A stretch of 64,000 bases of DNA from Saturnia japonica (Eukaryota; Arthropoda; Insecta; Lepidoptera; Saturniidae): contig CM065319.1 of NCBI GenBank assembly GCA_033032175.1, forward strand, positions 15,969,018 through 16,033,017, read 5' to 3'. Made by a program: the position numbers and the translations under genes. Position 1 is the stretch's first letter; each line of letters begins with the position of its first letter. Shown here piece after piece: positions 12,801-27,800 of the stretch. The notes under the pieces were generated by a model. It saw only the letters and a list, made by a program, of their open reading frames with translations, was not told the origin of the DNA and did no database searches.

Positions 12801-15800
12801 AATTAAGGTTAATCGTACTAATTTTGTGTTTACATATAAAGTTCATATTAATCATCCAAATTAAAGGCAAGGTTAATTTTACTCATTTCAAATTAAAATT
12901 AAGGTTAATCGTACTAATTGCGTGTTTAAAGATAAAGTGAATATTAATCACCAAAATTAAAGGTGAAGTTAATTTTACTCACTTCCAATTAAAATTAAGA
13001 TTAATCGTACTAATTTCGTGTTTAAAGATAAAGTGAATATTAATCACCTAAGTTAAAGGTGAAGTTAATTTTACTTACTTCAAATTAAACCTTCGTTCTC
13101 ATTTTGTGTTTAAAGGTAATGTTAATTATACTCACCTAAATTAAAGGAGAGGTTAATATCACGAACATCAAATAAAAATTAAGGTCAATCGTACCAATTT
13201 CGTGTTTAAAACTAACGTTAGTTTAATCACCTCAAATTAAAAGTAAGGTCAATTATACTCACTTGGTCATTAAGGATAAGGTTAATCACACTCACTCGGA
13301 GTTAAGTTAAAATGTACTCACCTCATGTTTAAATGTATCTAGCGGCACGCAGTCATCGCTTAACGATTGCACGTGCAAGAGTTTGACCGCGACGGCGCCG
13401 TGCCAACTGCCGCGGTACACTGTACCGAACCTGCCGGTGCCTATTACCTCGAACAGCTTCAGCTCGTCATACGGTATGTCCCATTCTTTCATCGATAGCT
13501 GTGAAACAAATCCACGAATGAAATTCAGCATCAAAATAAAGCAACCCTAGTGTTCTGGTATCGCACTCTTATTGTTATTTGTCTAAAAAACCTTTAACTT
13601 ACTATCACATGTGTACAACTGCGTCACGAGTGACTTTTTTAATGAAAAATCGCGCAAATCACACTATCGTGGGAGAGTTTTCGGGGAATCTTAATAAAAC
13701 CATTCAGAGTTTTTTTTTAAATACAGAAATTTTTATGTTTGTAGGTTTAGCGTTATGACCACAATTTCACCTGATGTGAAAAGATGATGTATCCCAAGAT
13801 AGTGATTCGGTAAACCTAATGGAGAAATTGGCTCTCAAGTGCAGTTACCAGAATTCACCTAAAGATGCTTGGCGACAGATTTTAAACTTGAGGGTGGAAA
13901 CTAATCAGACGCGCATTAGAAAATAACCCTACCACCATGTTACGGTTCCATCACGATGTTTTCCTTCACGGAAAGCTCAGGCTCATTGGAGATATTTTAG
14001 TTCACGTTGATCGACGTCGAATCCGTGCACGCTACGATTGAGCAATTTACACGCTTTCAATTGCGTTGTTTGACCCTATATTGGTCCCTTGATCCTTTTA
14101 TAATATTGGTGCCATTTTTCGTCACATAGTTATAATTTTGCTCAAGCGAAGTAAATTAGAAATAATAGCTATTTCAGTTGCCACAAAAACATGGAAACTT
14201 CCAGCAAGTTGGCCACCATTTTGCCAGAGCGTTATTAGAATATGTATCAGAAAAATATAACTTGACTGGAAAAACAATTAAAGGTATTCAACAAAAAAAA
14301 TGCTTACTTCCTCAAAAAGTCTGCAACGGTGAACAATTAAAGTTGACATTATTTCAAATCACAAAATTTTTTATAACCACTTCTCAATGTCGCTAATAAG
14401 ATCACAAAACAAGAGGTTCTGGTTTTGTTTTCAGATTATAAATAATCATTTATTTAGAAAACCTTTTTTCTATTTACAAAATTTATCGGCACATTATTTT
14501 AATGTTTACCTTATGTGAACTATAATATATAACAATATTTTAAAGATATTAATTAATATCTATACTCCATATGAAACATGATCACTTAGGAAGTAGGACT
14601 GCAATATTTAAATTAAACTGGAATCGGAATATTGCAAATAAAACTCAAAATAACTATTAATTAACACAACACAATCAAAGTTCTCTGCTAACATTATTTA
14701 GACTCAATTAAGACTAAAAGACTCTTGTGCAAATTAGAATTTATTTAAACAACACAAAATTTTGTATTGTACTCCGAATAACAGAATAGGAGTGATTCAC
14801 TTGAGTCCCGTTTCGAAGTGTTTATCGGCGCGTTATCTTAACGAGGAAGGATATGCGTCCCCACTATTAAGCTCAACGTCCACCAGGCGAGCCGAATCGC
14901 ATTAATCCTCCAAATATAAATTTACTATGAAGTGGCGTCCATTATAACTTAGCATACATATGTGCGCTCTGAAACATTTTGACTCGGATTAACATATTTC
15001 CGTGAGTCAATTTTTTGTTCATTTATTTACTTAGATTAGGCACGAAGTATGTAAATTTCACATCCAAAATGGAATTCAAATTAACCACACCACACTGAGA
15101 ACAACTTGCGAAATATGAAGTGGGAATTATATTTCATTATACTTTAATTTTAATACAATTTCATGTTTGTTTTACATAAATAGTAAATATGTTAGGGCAG
15201 AGGAATAAATGGTATTCGGTTCGATTTGACTCGGCGCGTCTGGTGAACGTTAAGATTTATACTCGTTATCTTCTCGCATGATTTACGATTTTAATGTTAC
15301 AACTCGTTACTGACAATGTTAAGGATTTATTGTTCTATATTTATCTGAATATTGTAAAACCTATTATATATGCATTTGTTATTTATGGGAAAATGATAAT
15401 GCCGAGACTTGAAGCAAATACTTTTTAAATCATTTTTTTTTTAATAAATACAGATTTAATAGTTTATAATAATCCTAACAGGCTTTTAGTCTCTGTAAGT
15501 CTTCCTTTCCTGATTTGACAGTTTAGTGTTGCAAGGTTTTAAAATTTAAATTCCTACTAGTTTTAACTATTTTAACATATCACTTATAAATGATAAAAAT
15601 GTATGTTAAACATGTAGAACACAATTTTTTTTGTCGACTTCAATAAGAAGAAAAGAAGGTTTTCTGTTTCCCTAGCTACTATGTCTGTATGTACGTGTTT
15701 TTTTTTCAGAAGCTAGACTACAAATTATTGTGATTTTTCGAAGGGTGATTTGTAGTTTCGGAATGTTTAGTATAGAAAATATTAAGTTATCATTAATATA

Positions 15801-18800
15801 TGCAGACTTATAGATATAATAATTATGTGCTAGCCGGTCCTTTAAAGTTTTCTTTTTAAATTGAAACCACTTCCTTGATGACCAGTAAAGTAAAATCAAA
15901 GAGCAGCAGCGAGAGTCAAGAGACGAGCATGTATAGAGGGACCCTGATCATGTTGCCGAGGTATTTTAATTTATTAATTTATATTGTGGTCGTAACCCAG
16001 TCGGACATTACCATTCGACAATATCTCGTTCCTTGTCCATTAGGGAGTAATAACTCTTCACCCGATAAGAGTCGAGAGATGAGAATGCACAAAGGGACCG
16101 TGGTCTAGCTGCTCAGGTATTTTAATTTATTTGGTAGTCGCAATACAGTCGGTCAATACACTTTCACGATATGTCATTCCTTATCTAGTTAAGACTGGGT
16201 TTCTGAGCCACCCTATCGGAAACCCACAGGTACTAAAATCGTCAGTCCATTAAACGAAACATTCAATTGTATTTGCATCGTGAAAAGAACTTACGCTGTT
16301 CTGCCTGGGCCACCTTGTCTCTTGCAACTTGTTGTTGAGGTCTACTGAGTCGGCTCGCCCGCACCCGCTGTCCGTCGATCCGGAACCCGACAGGGAGACG
16401 CAACGGGAACTATCTGCAACGTTTACTTTTATTTATAGCTGATGGAATTGAGAACGCAAACTATATACACTAATAGCGCCTGCCAAAAAAAATCGACCAA
16501 TATTATTCGAGTTTCGCCTTTTCAGTGAAAACTTTTTATTTATTAAACGACTTTTAAAAAAAGGAGGAGGTTCTCAATTCAAATGTATATATTTTTTAAT
16601 GGATGTTCAGCATTAACTTCTTCGTTTATAAACTGATTTCAATAATTACTTTTTTGTTGAAAAGCGGAACCTCGAGAGTGGCCCCTTTTTAATTTAATTG
16701 GTATTGGACCTTCGACTTTAAAGATACACCAAGGAACTTCTCAAAATCATTAAAGTTAGTTTTACTTTTTGTAAAAAATTGTCTTGTATTGAATTAAAAG
16801 AAAAAGCACCGTTTTCGATATAATATCCATTTAAAAGGTCTAAATTAAATGGGTTCTTTGGTCCAATCAACTAGATACAGTATGATAAAAGTCAGTAATT
16901 TTTCACAAAATCCCATTTCTCTGCAAGTGTTAGTTTAATTTATAAAAAGTATTTATAGACACTCACCACTCCGTAGACTCGAGGAGAGGTCCTCCTTGAT
17001 TTCTGGAACGGACCTGGCCGGCGAGTGAACCGCTGATGTGTGGTTAGAACTCGACACGGCCGGTTTCACCTCTGAATTGTTTTTATATATTTAGGTTATT
17101 TTATTACGCAAAATATTCTATAACTATATTCCGTAGAATTTTTAGATGACAGACGCATATCAGATTAATCTTAATAGATGACTATGTGATTTGAAAAATA
17201 ATGATTACATTGGCTCTGAAAATACAATGAATTTTAATATGTAAATGATAAATAGCACAGTGAGAACTGGCTGATGGAGCCAAAGATTTCTCAAATTGCG
17301 GCCACTTACCAAAAGACGCAGCGTGGCAGTGGATGTCTTTCGGCTGTCATGATGACTGATGGGATTTGATGATGAGTAGCGTGTGACTTACCCGGGAAAT
17401 GGAACTGCTTGTGCTTGGCGAGCGCGTGGTGCGGCGTGGTGGGAGGCGGTGCGGGAGAGGAGGGGGTCGAGCTGTTGCACGACGACGTGTTCGAGGACGA
17501 CTCCGCCGCGCCGCTCTAAAACATAACAACCATATATATAATATTATTGTAAAGTGCGTTTTCATACATTACACAGAAAACGACATAAGTTACTCAGTTC
17601 GGTCTGTGACAATAGACGACTGTTTTCCTAGCGAAAATACATGTCCTGACCGCTCTCTGCGTGAGTGCGGTCTTAACGAGGGATCCGTGGATCACATATT
17701 TTTTAATTGTCCCAAACTATCTTGTTCCTTATATGATCTTCTTCCTTGTAATGTTCCACGTCCTACTAATTTCAATAAATTACTTCTCATAAGTGTTCTA
17801 CTTTTATTGTAATATTTATTGTCTTTATTTATCGTTATAATATAAAATTGTAATGTGTCCATTTTTTATCAGAAGTATAACCGCATAAATGAAGTTTTAG
17901 TAATTGAAAAATATAAAATACAGTTCATTTTTCGCAAATACTATTTATTTTCCTTCTCTAACTTTAAAACACTTTATTTCTTGTACAAAAACTAAGCGAT
18001 CATAAATGTGAGCATTTATAATACCTTGATGTAAGGCTCAGGTGGGTTCTATAGAAATATTTTTTAATTGGAACACCTCTTTGAATTAGTTTGACTTTCA
18101 ATACGGGAGGTTCAGTTAAATGGCATTGACGTTTTAGTAGGATAGTTTCCATAAAATATCTTGTTCCTAATATTATATTTTTTTATTCTATACAGGTTTA
18201 AAATATGGCCAAGATCTCAGCTGACGTGAAATGACGATGTGGCCAAAGATGGTAACACGCTGAGCCTATTACGAGGACTGAATCATTGCTTCACAAATAA
18301 ATAATAATAATAAGGGCGTAAGCACCTTATGTGCCTTCACGTAGGGCGAAGTCTTCTTTATGATCCATCGCTTGGTCGACCTTGAGGAATGTCTGTAGAT
18401 ATATGAAATGAACGTTGGAGTACATACAGTGTGGTGCACGGAGGTCGGCGGCGCGTGGTGCGCGTGGTGGGGATGGTGCGTGTGGTGGGGGTGGTGTCGG
18501 CGCCGCGGCCGACTGGTCAGCGAGGACAGGAAGCCAGTGCCGCGACCCGACACCGGAGACACACACACCATGTACCCGCCTGCAATACCATTTTATGTAA
18601 ATCAGCTTGGAAAAGTTTATTAGGTATAGGGTGAATCATTATGTGAATAATAGCGATGTCTGAAAGTGACTCCTTTTTTATGCATCCACTAATAAGTACA
18701 TTTGTGTCTTGAGGGCGGTAAATAAGTTAGTATGAACCAGAGTCTATTAAAAGTACGATGTCGAAGACTGAGGGTTTTTACGAATCGAAGTCCGTAATTC

Positions 18801-21800
18801 CCGTACCACCGGCGTAACATACAATGCCTTTCATTACATTTGCAAGAAAATAAATAAAATTATGTAAAAAAAAAAATGTACGTATGAGTACCTTCACAAT
18901 ACTATTCAATTCAGCACTTACAAAATTTGCTGGAGTTGTTTTTTTTTTAATGCAGCTGGCGGGCTAGTGTTCCATAGATAATAAAATTATGTTGCGTTCA
19001 GAAACGTAAAAGGCGTAAAGACGCTTACTGCTAAACGAATTTAAAAAAATGGCATGAATTGCAAAAGCCATTACGCCCTCGGGCATTAGCGCAAAAAAGG
19101 CCCTCGAGGGTAACCAAGATAGCTTGCATTTCGTGACATTGTTTACGTGCAAGTGTGATGAAAATTATTAACATTGTACCTATATTAACATTTGTACAGT
19201 TGAAAAACAGAAGATAAACCCGATCGTGTTTCTTACTGGTTTTTCTCGACGACTGGGATATTAACTGAACCAGCAGTAGTCTTTTGACGTTCATAAGTGC
19301 GTTCTTATGTTGAATAAAGATATTTTTGATTTTGACGTTTTTGCGTTTGTAATATCGTAACACCCACACACAGTGAGTAAAACTGAAATAAACCAATTTG
19401 TGCTAGCTACCATGTGCCTCGCACTCTACTACAAACGTACACAACATACTACCTATACGTATACTGTACACTACTACACACGCAAAAGGGTCTCCTAGAT
19501 TATTTCGCTGTATATTTGTCATTTTTTTATGTATTCATAAAATACTGATGACAACTAAATCGGGGTATGTCTTTAAATCAATACAGCTACATATCTACCA
19601 TTTACATTCAAAATTAATTTACACCACTCGCTAGTTAAAGCACCAAGGTAGGGGGCGCGTCACCATTTTGAGGTCGTTTCGAGTGACATATATTTTCTAT
19701 TTTCGTCAAGATGTATCGATTGTTTACACAAAACGTTGGCATGGAATACTTTATTGAATAAATATGGCGCTAAAGTTAACAGTTCAGAAAATTTATTACA
19801 ATATAGGCCTATACTCGTCAAATAGAAAAATCAAAGTATAGAAATCATATACGATTAGAAAGAGCTTCTCAACAGCAGTTCAGTGAACACAAAAAAAAAA
19901 AGCGAAAGCATCGAGTAGCGCGTATTCAAGAAAAATACACTGCCCTGACATAGCCACACCCCGTTTTTTTCTGATATATTCTCCCGTCAGCAACGTTTTA
20001 GGAATCATTTTCATACCCCTTAGGAGGTACATTTTTAGAAATCCCTTCCTCATGTTCATTACGTAGTAGTGCGAGCATAGATTAATATGAATATACGGAA
20101 ATAGATGGGTATGTCAAAAATATACTTTTATTTTGAGTGCCTCCATCTCGTGGATATACTTGAAATAAGTGTACATATACGAACGTAGATTAGTTAAATA
20201 TTTATTTTTATTTATAGGGTATTTACTCTAATTAAAACAATTTTATTTCATGAGAATATTAATATATTTATTGTATTATATAAACATAAGACGTACATAC
20301 ATAAGGAGTCCTGACTCAAATTCTAACCTAACCTAACACTAATAACAGATCTTAAGTTCAGACGAAAGATAACTCAATTCGACACCAATAACACAAACAC
20401 TTTCCGTAAAGTTATTAAAACCTCAAACTACTGCTCAAATCACTGTTAATAATCTACACAATAAAAAGCTTATGCGCATCCAAACAGGTACCTTGACATT
20501 TTTTAAATGTTGCCAAAGGAAGAAATGGGTTAATCACTAACCTAAGCTACAAATTCCCCAAATTTTGAGATTTAGATATAAAACCCTCCAAAATAGTATG
20601 GTCATTTACAATATTATTTGTTATTACGTACTTTACTATGCTAAAAACCCTGTTTCCTTTGTTATATTTTATAACCTCATAATTTATCTCCATATATATT
20701 TAAAGATTTTCTCTAAACTCTTTTATAATAATCATATAATATGGAGGAAATGTCCTGATCTGGTAAAAGTGGTAAAAATATTTTTTTAAGTCTAACACAG
20801 AACTTTATAATTATTATCTTTTAATTTTTTCTATTTATGTAGTAGTAAAGTGAAGAAATAAAGTTCTATTAATAAAGTAGTAACTAATAGGTTCGTGGTT
20901 CGTATTGATAATATTATGAACCCTTTTTACTACTGTAACAATGTAATGAAAATCTGTTGTAGATATATCAATTATCTGCGAAAGATGTCGCTAAATAATA
21001 ATAAAAAACGTTGTTCGAAGATACCACAGCATGAGTGCGAGGTAGAATACTCGCATGACACCAAGTCGGCCACCGACAGTGTACCGTGAAATTTTAATGA
21101 ATAGGAGTCTAAGAGTCTATTGTTCCTCCAAGCGAAGGTAAGCTACCTGTGATAGCCTCAGTAAAAAAAGGTTAGATTGTAACCAGCTAAGTATATTAAA
21201 AATCGGGCATGCACATACTTAGGATAACTAACTCTTTACCCAATTCTGTGATTAATGATTATGAAATAAGTAAATATTATTAACTTACCATCTTTGTGAA
21301 ATTTTTCCTTGAAGGCGACCACAAACTCTGGTGGCAGCCCGCAAGACGGAGGTACTTTGCTTTCACAATCTCTGTAACATTTAAAACAAATGTATATAGA
21401 TTTTTATTTTCGGAGTGTACTTAGCAAAACGAATGTTAACAAAAAGTGAACACGTTACATTTACTGTCAAAACGTTATTGCTTCTTAAGAATATTTTTTT
21501 TATAAATAGCCTAGTGTACATAAATTACATAGTTCGCAGCAATATATTGTAATAGTGATGTCTGTTTATTTTAATATTTTTATTATTGTTAATGTTATTT
21601 TATAGTTATTCCAAGACAATTGTTCATTCGTTCAGTCACGCTTTTTTTTGTGTGTTTGTTTTTTCTAAATCATTTAACCCAATAGATTTGAAACTTTGTT
21701 TATTATTATTGACAACTCTGTGAATGTTACTGACATAATACATGTCCTACTACCATCAACATACAACTGGTGGAGAGCGAGTCTCTTCAAGAAATCAGTG

Positions 21801-24800
21801 TATTTCATATTGTTTTTTTTTTGTGTTTTCACTTTCAGCTTTCAATACCGAACTCCAAGAAGGATCAAAGGCTATTATATCGTTGCGATTTTCTGTAGAA
21901 GCTAAGCAGTAATAAAACATAAATTATATTTATTTTTATAAAGTGAAAGTTATTTTATTTTATTTTATCGTTATAGGTTTAGCCACAATTTCACCTAACA
22001 ATGTGGCGCAAGATGGTATCACGCTCTATACAGAGCGGGACTGGCTTTCAAGTGTAGCTGCCGGGACATACCTATTGGTGCTTACATTGTAACATTCATG
22101 GCATATAACGTGATATAATTTTGTTATTGAAGTGGATTATAAATAGATACTGGAAACATCCATTTTGAGATGCCAAAAAAACTCCCTGAATAGTTCTAGA
22201 AAGGGGCCACCATCTTGTTAGAGTCCACTTTGAATATTGGAAAATACTTCGAAGGCGTATAAACATTGCCACTGGCAAGTGCTTTTTTGTGTTGCTAAAA
22301 CAAAAAGAAAAAAGAAACAACAAAAAAAAATTATTTGGCTCAACACTGCTAATGTTGGAACCAAAGCATCGCCACACCAACAGCTACCAACATGTGGACC
22401 AACAACCAGTCTAACCTGCCGCACTAGATGATTCACATCAAAAATATATATACCTGTGACATTTGAATTTGCACTCTTTGCACTTAAGTCCGGCTCCGAA
22501 GAGCATCTGCTTGTCGCAGTAGTCGCAGGTCGCGATCATGTTGAACGACTTGGTGAAGCGATGCGTGATGTAGTGCGCCATACAACGGCTTACTGTCGGT
22601 GTTCGCGGCGACCGGGGCGCTCCGCCCACATGACCACCGCTCCATGTCGACTAAGACAAACATATTTATATAAATACATACTATAAAAGAAAGTCGTTAT
22701 TCACCTGTCTGTTTGTTCGCTTACTTCTTCTAAACCACGGAACGGATTTTTATACTGTTTTCATTGTCATTTTGATAATTTTTACGAAACTTTTGTATAT
22801 ACAATATATTCTATAATTAAGGTTTTGTATAGTAGATAAAATCCAATGTTTTGTAATCAAGTCGTGAATAAATCGATTTTCGGGCACTTAAATGTCTTAC
22901 GCTGTCTAAAGTTTAAGAGATACATCAAAATAATATACTAAATATTTGTAATTCAAAAAGTCTATAGAAAAGTCCGCGATGGCATATGTCTATCTCCTAA
23001 GGTTGACTCACTCTAACCATTTTTAACTTCAACATAATAATTAAAAATATTAAGTTATTTGCAAAGCTATTTTCTCCGATCTCTGGAATTCAGTGTTATT
23101 AATTATTATTAAGATAAATATTTTAGTTAACTTGGGCATTCAATGGGCATAAAATGTACTCACGGTATTATTGTGGTAAAGATTAGTAGAAAGGGGAGGC
23201 TGAGGGTCGCGGGGCGAGGGCGGAGGGCTGTTCTCGCCCAAACCCGCCGCTGAAGACTGACTGTTATCACTGCAAACCGTATATAATTAATTAACTCTTT
23301 AAGCATCCCACTTCTGAGACTAATAACAAGTAAGGGGAAAATTCACCAAATGAGACACATGGCAGCACGTAGATAGTATATAAACTCATAAGAATGGATG
23401 AGACCAGCTTGTAAAGCATTAACCACTAAAGTAACTAAATACTTAATGTGCTTCAAACTGAGCACTCACAAACTAAAATATAGAATTTCAAGCTCACTTC
23501 AAATAGACACACTTACTCTTAGGTAGTGCTTTCCTTTTCAGGCCATTTGAAAAAAAAAATTGTTCTAACTATATATCTAAATCTTAAGGCGGAAACATAC
23601 TTTTAATGCGCGACTCGAAGAAAAAAGGACAGAACTATTGTATAAACCGAGACAGACAGATGAGCGCGACGCCGCGTCAGGTGTTAATGTTTCCGGACAT
23701 ACAATTTGATTTGACAAAACCGCGTCGGGTAGCGTGGCTTCTTAAAAGTATGTTTCTCGAATTGTCGGAATTCTTCAGCCGCGAAGTTATTAACTTCGCT
23801 TCTACGTTTTCACTGTGGAGTCTATGGATCGAAATTTCGTGACACTTTATGCGTTTATGCGATTCTTCTTGGATGACTAATCTCTCAGCTAGTATCCTGT
23901 AAAATTATCGTTCTGCAACGTTGTGGAAATTTACTGTGCTGGATTTAAAACCAATCATGTTAAGTGACAAAGAAGAATTCATCTAATCTACCGACCTGAG
24001 ATCGGAAGCGTCGGGTCTGACCGAGAGCTGAGACTCGTGCGATCGAGACTTCGTGAGAGGCACCACCGGTGCGGGTAGACTCGAACTCTTCCGCTTCCCA
24101 ACGGGAGTCGTGGGTGACTTGCCGCCTTTAACATAAATCACAAATTTATGAAATACTAGATGTGCCCGCGACTCCGCACGCGTTTATTACACAGTAATTA
24201 TTTTCATCTTGTATTTTTATTTTTACTTATATTTTTGATTTTAAAAACATTATTGATTATCTCTATAGGCTATATAAACTTCAGACTGGCAATGTACTTT
24301 CCGTGCACACATTTTCATTAAAAATGGTCAAACCGTTTCTTATTATATCCATACATAGAAACTAAAAGAGAGACATAATTTATAAGTTTTATAATAGATG
24401 TCTATGAAGAAATATGTGGGAAAATTACATGTACCTCTAGAGACATAACTAAACATATGTATATTCACTAATTCATAAATCATTATAAATTAATAAATCA
24501 AATACATCGTTCATTTTTTTTATTCCTCTCTCTTGTTGGAAATGCCTTCTCCAATGTTTCCACTTCTTTCTATCTTCGCCGATCTAAATTTAAGAGAAGC
24601 TTAAGATTATATCGTATCAATGCGCCATACAACGACATATAGGTTACCTTCCATAAATCAATAGTTCGATGTACCTAGTACATTTCTTAAACGTCGATAT
24701 ACATATTTTCATTTATTGTGAACGACCAATGTTAAAAATTAATAAAAATTCGAAATAAACTAATGACAATTCCAAAAAAATCCATACTGATAATAAAAAT

Positions 24801-27800
24801 TAATAAAAATTCGAAATAAACTAATGACAATTCCAAAAAAATCCATACTGATAATATCATAACGCTCAAGAGATTCTGTGATTGGATGCGCATATCTTTA
24901 GAACTACCTGTCAGGTTTGAAAAAATCTACTTGTATTTTATAGTTTATTTATTGACAAAGGGTATAGACCACATAACTTCACGCTACGACCCTAAGGACC
25001 GAACCATGAGCGTCAATCATTCTGGCAATCTATAGCCTAGTGAGAAAACAAAGAAGCGTTGTCGGCGGCGCGGTGGACAGTTGGTCGAAAAACACGGATG
25101 AATAACATAAGCAACAGCATAGCTAATAGTTAATAAAGTACTGTCCCGACCTTTCTTTGAGTAGGGTGTAGAATGCAGTGAGTCAGGGGTGCAGTCTCCC
25201 GTCAGCGAGGGTCGTGGCGGACGCGCACGGGGAGCGCGGGGTGAGGCACGCCCGTGCCGCTCCCACGAATCCCAGAACAGCTGAAGCTCAGCCCCAGCCT
25301 CACCTCGACCCAGTGCCTCTAGAAAATTTCAATACCCATTATGCAAACAGACAGTAATCAAAAAACACTATAAGAGGTTGAAAATAAAACCCCTATTATA
25401 ATCAACATTAAATTTTAAAAAAATTGTGACGTAATATTGATTTATATTTTTAAACTAGCTGTGCCGTCAATATAGGTCCCACTGTTTCGGAGATTACCCG
25501 GAACAAAAACAGATAGGAATTTTAGAAATTAGCTTATAATTGGCCAAATAAAATTGAAGTATCTGTTTGTAACCGCTTTTTATTCAATGCATATGAAAGT
25601 ATATACGATATGCACCTATAACAATAAAAACCTATTATTAAATTTTTTCTCTGTCTGTCTGTTTGTTCCAGGTAATCTCCGAAACGGTTGGACCGGTTTT
25701 GACGGGATTTTCACTGATACATAACTGATTTTATAAGTACTCTAAGTTCTGCTAATTTTTTGAGTTTATTTAGTATTGATCCTACGTATGACGTCACGTG
25801 CTCTGCGGTATCATTTGCGCGGCAATTTAAAAATTTATACGTTTAAACGCTATATTAAGTATGTAAACTTATAATGCGTTATTTATGTGAAATTGTATTT
25901 TGAAAAGTTGTCCGATTCCTTATTAAAGATGTATCACCGGGAATGTTCTGAAGAGTTGTTTGACCTTATTCCATCATCTACCTTCCTAACTACATGACCA
26001 CGCGGTTTGGTCTACAGAGGTTAAGCTACACGGTACCGCCCAACAGGACACAAACGAATAAGTTAGCAAATTCGCTAATTGTCTCATATGAAATTTAGCG
26101 GAATAAATAAATAGTTTCTGTAGTATTTGACTTAAGAAACCAATATTTATCGATTTCAGATATTAAAAGTGTAAGATGGCTACATATTTTTACTTTAATT
26201 TTTTATTTTGAACTATGAAAACGCTGTCGACCATGTTGTGACGTCATAGGTCATATGTCAGCTCATAAACGAGTGAAAATCACTATGTAGTCTGTGCTGT
26301 GACATTAAAATTTATGACATAAAAAGTATCGAGATTTTTACAATGGTGAACGTTTACTAAATATCAAATATTTGTTTTCGACCCGTATGACGTCGCAGCA
26401 GAGATAATATGGCTGAGAGCGTTTTACGCCTATTTACGAAAACTAAACATTTAAAATAAAGTATTGCGGTTTTGTAGGTCCTAAAAAATATGGTAATATT
26501 TGTTTTCCTCTAATCGGACAATAATTAATTTAGAAAAATAAAGTTTTAAGATTTATTTTAAATAAAGTGTCAACTAGCCTATTCTTATCTTTGTGGATGT
26601 GAAATGGTATTCTATCCAAAGTGTTTCCTCCTTCTTATGATATTGGGTTTTTTAAACGAGGCATGAAGAGGCATTTCACCCGGCCGGTATGACGTCGACT
26701 GCCGCAGAAATTTGTGTTATACTATTTCCATTTCTTTATTTTCTCGATGACAGTTCTAGTTTGATAGTTGTAATGTTGTGACCAAATAAGTAATGATCGA
26801 TCGCATATGTCGATGTCGATGACGATTCATCAGATTTTGATTAAAATAAATAAAGATTACCTGTCGTTATAATTATTTCGTTTCATTGTCGAGTACCTAC
26901 CTATAACTACTTATTTTACAACAGCTTCGAAAATTTTGAAGAAGTTGGCATATCAATCAAGAATTAATACGTATAACATCTTGAAATGAAATATAATATT
27001 AGTTAATAAATTTGTACAAAAGTATCCCGCAGTAGTTTAGTTTCTTACATTTTATAAAAAAATATCGGGTCTGTTATCGTGTTACGTTTATCGATATAGC
27101 TCCATCCCTATCAGTTTCTCCGACTCTGGTATAACCTTGTACGTGTGTAAACGTCATATTTTTTATAAAATAATGCATAAATAATTTAAAAAAGACGCTA
27201 GTTCAAGTTTTCACAGGAGCTGTCATCGAGAAAATAAAGAAATGGAAATGGTATACCAATGGTCGCCGTTATATGTGGACTGCACCTTATTTAACATCAG
27301 GTGATGTAGTCATTATGCCAAGCTTCGTTAAGTAAACAATGTTCATGTCTCTGTAGTAGTTGCTATTCTCGACTGTATATACTAACAGATGAAAAAAGAA
27401 TTGACTTACCCGTATAGGATCGAAGCCGGTGCATAGCACGACACAACCGGAGCACTTCCTCGTCCCTCGCTCCGGCCAGTAGAGCTCGCATCTCGTGATC
27501 CGACCGCTCCCGGAGACTCTCCAATGACACCACACGGAAACATACCGCCTGCACAATAATTATTTTTATCTTTTCAGCTATTTAATTGAAGAAGCCATTA
27601 TGTGTGGAAATCTTTTGTAATATTTTTTCTCTTCATAATCATAATAATAAGTACGCATATAAATATAGATGTAGGTATAACATCTAATACTATTAAGTGA
27701 GCAATTTTTGTATCTATGTAATTGGTTTCTCGAGATTTGGATGAAACTTTGTATTTAGATTGTGTTTTACATTCTAAATTTACCTAGACAGGTGTTTTTT

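Noticed and set aside
18408..18634. Three plus-strand open frames rich in Gly/Trp/Arg
   Set aside because: Shadows of the GC-rich KSR exon 9; the spliced minus frame explains them.
18964..19396. Minus-strand open frame of 121 codons
   Set aside because: No recognisable family, AT-driven amino-acid content, and nearby LINE-tail-like sequence; more likely repeat-derived than a gene.
20320..20340. Interstitial telomeric (TTAGG)n repeat
   Set aside because: Only about three units; too short to be more than chance or a worn fragment.
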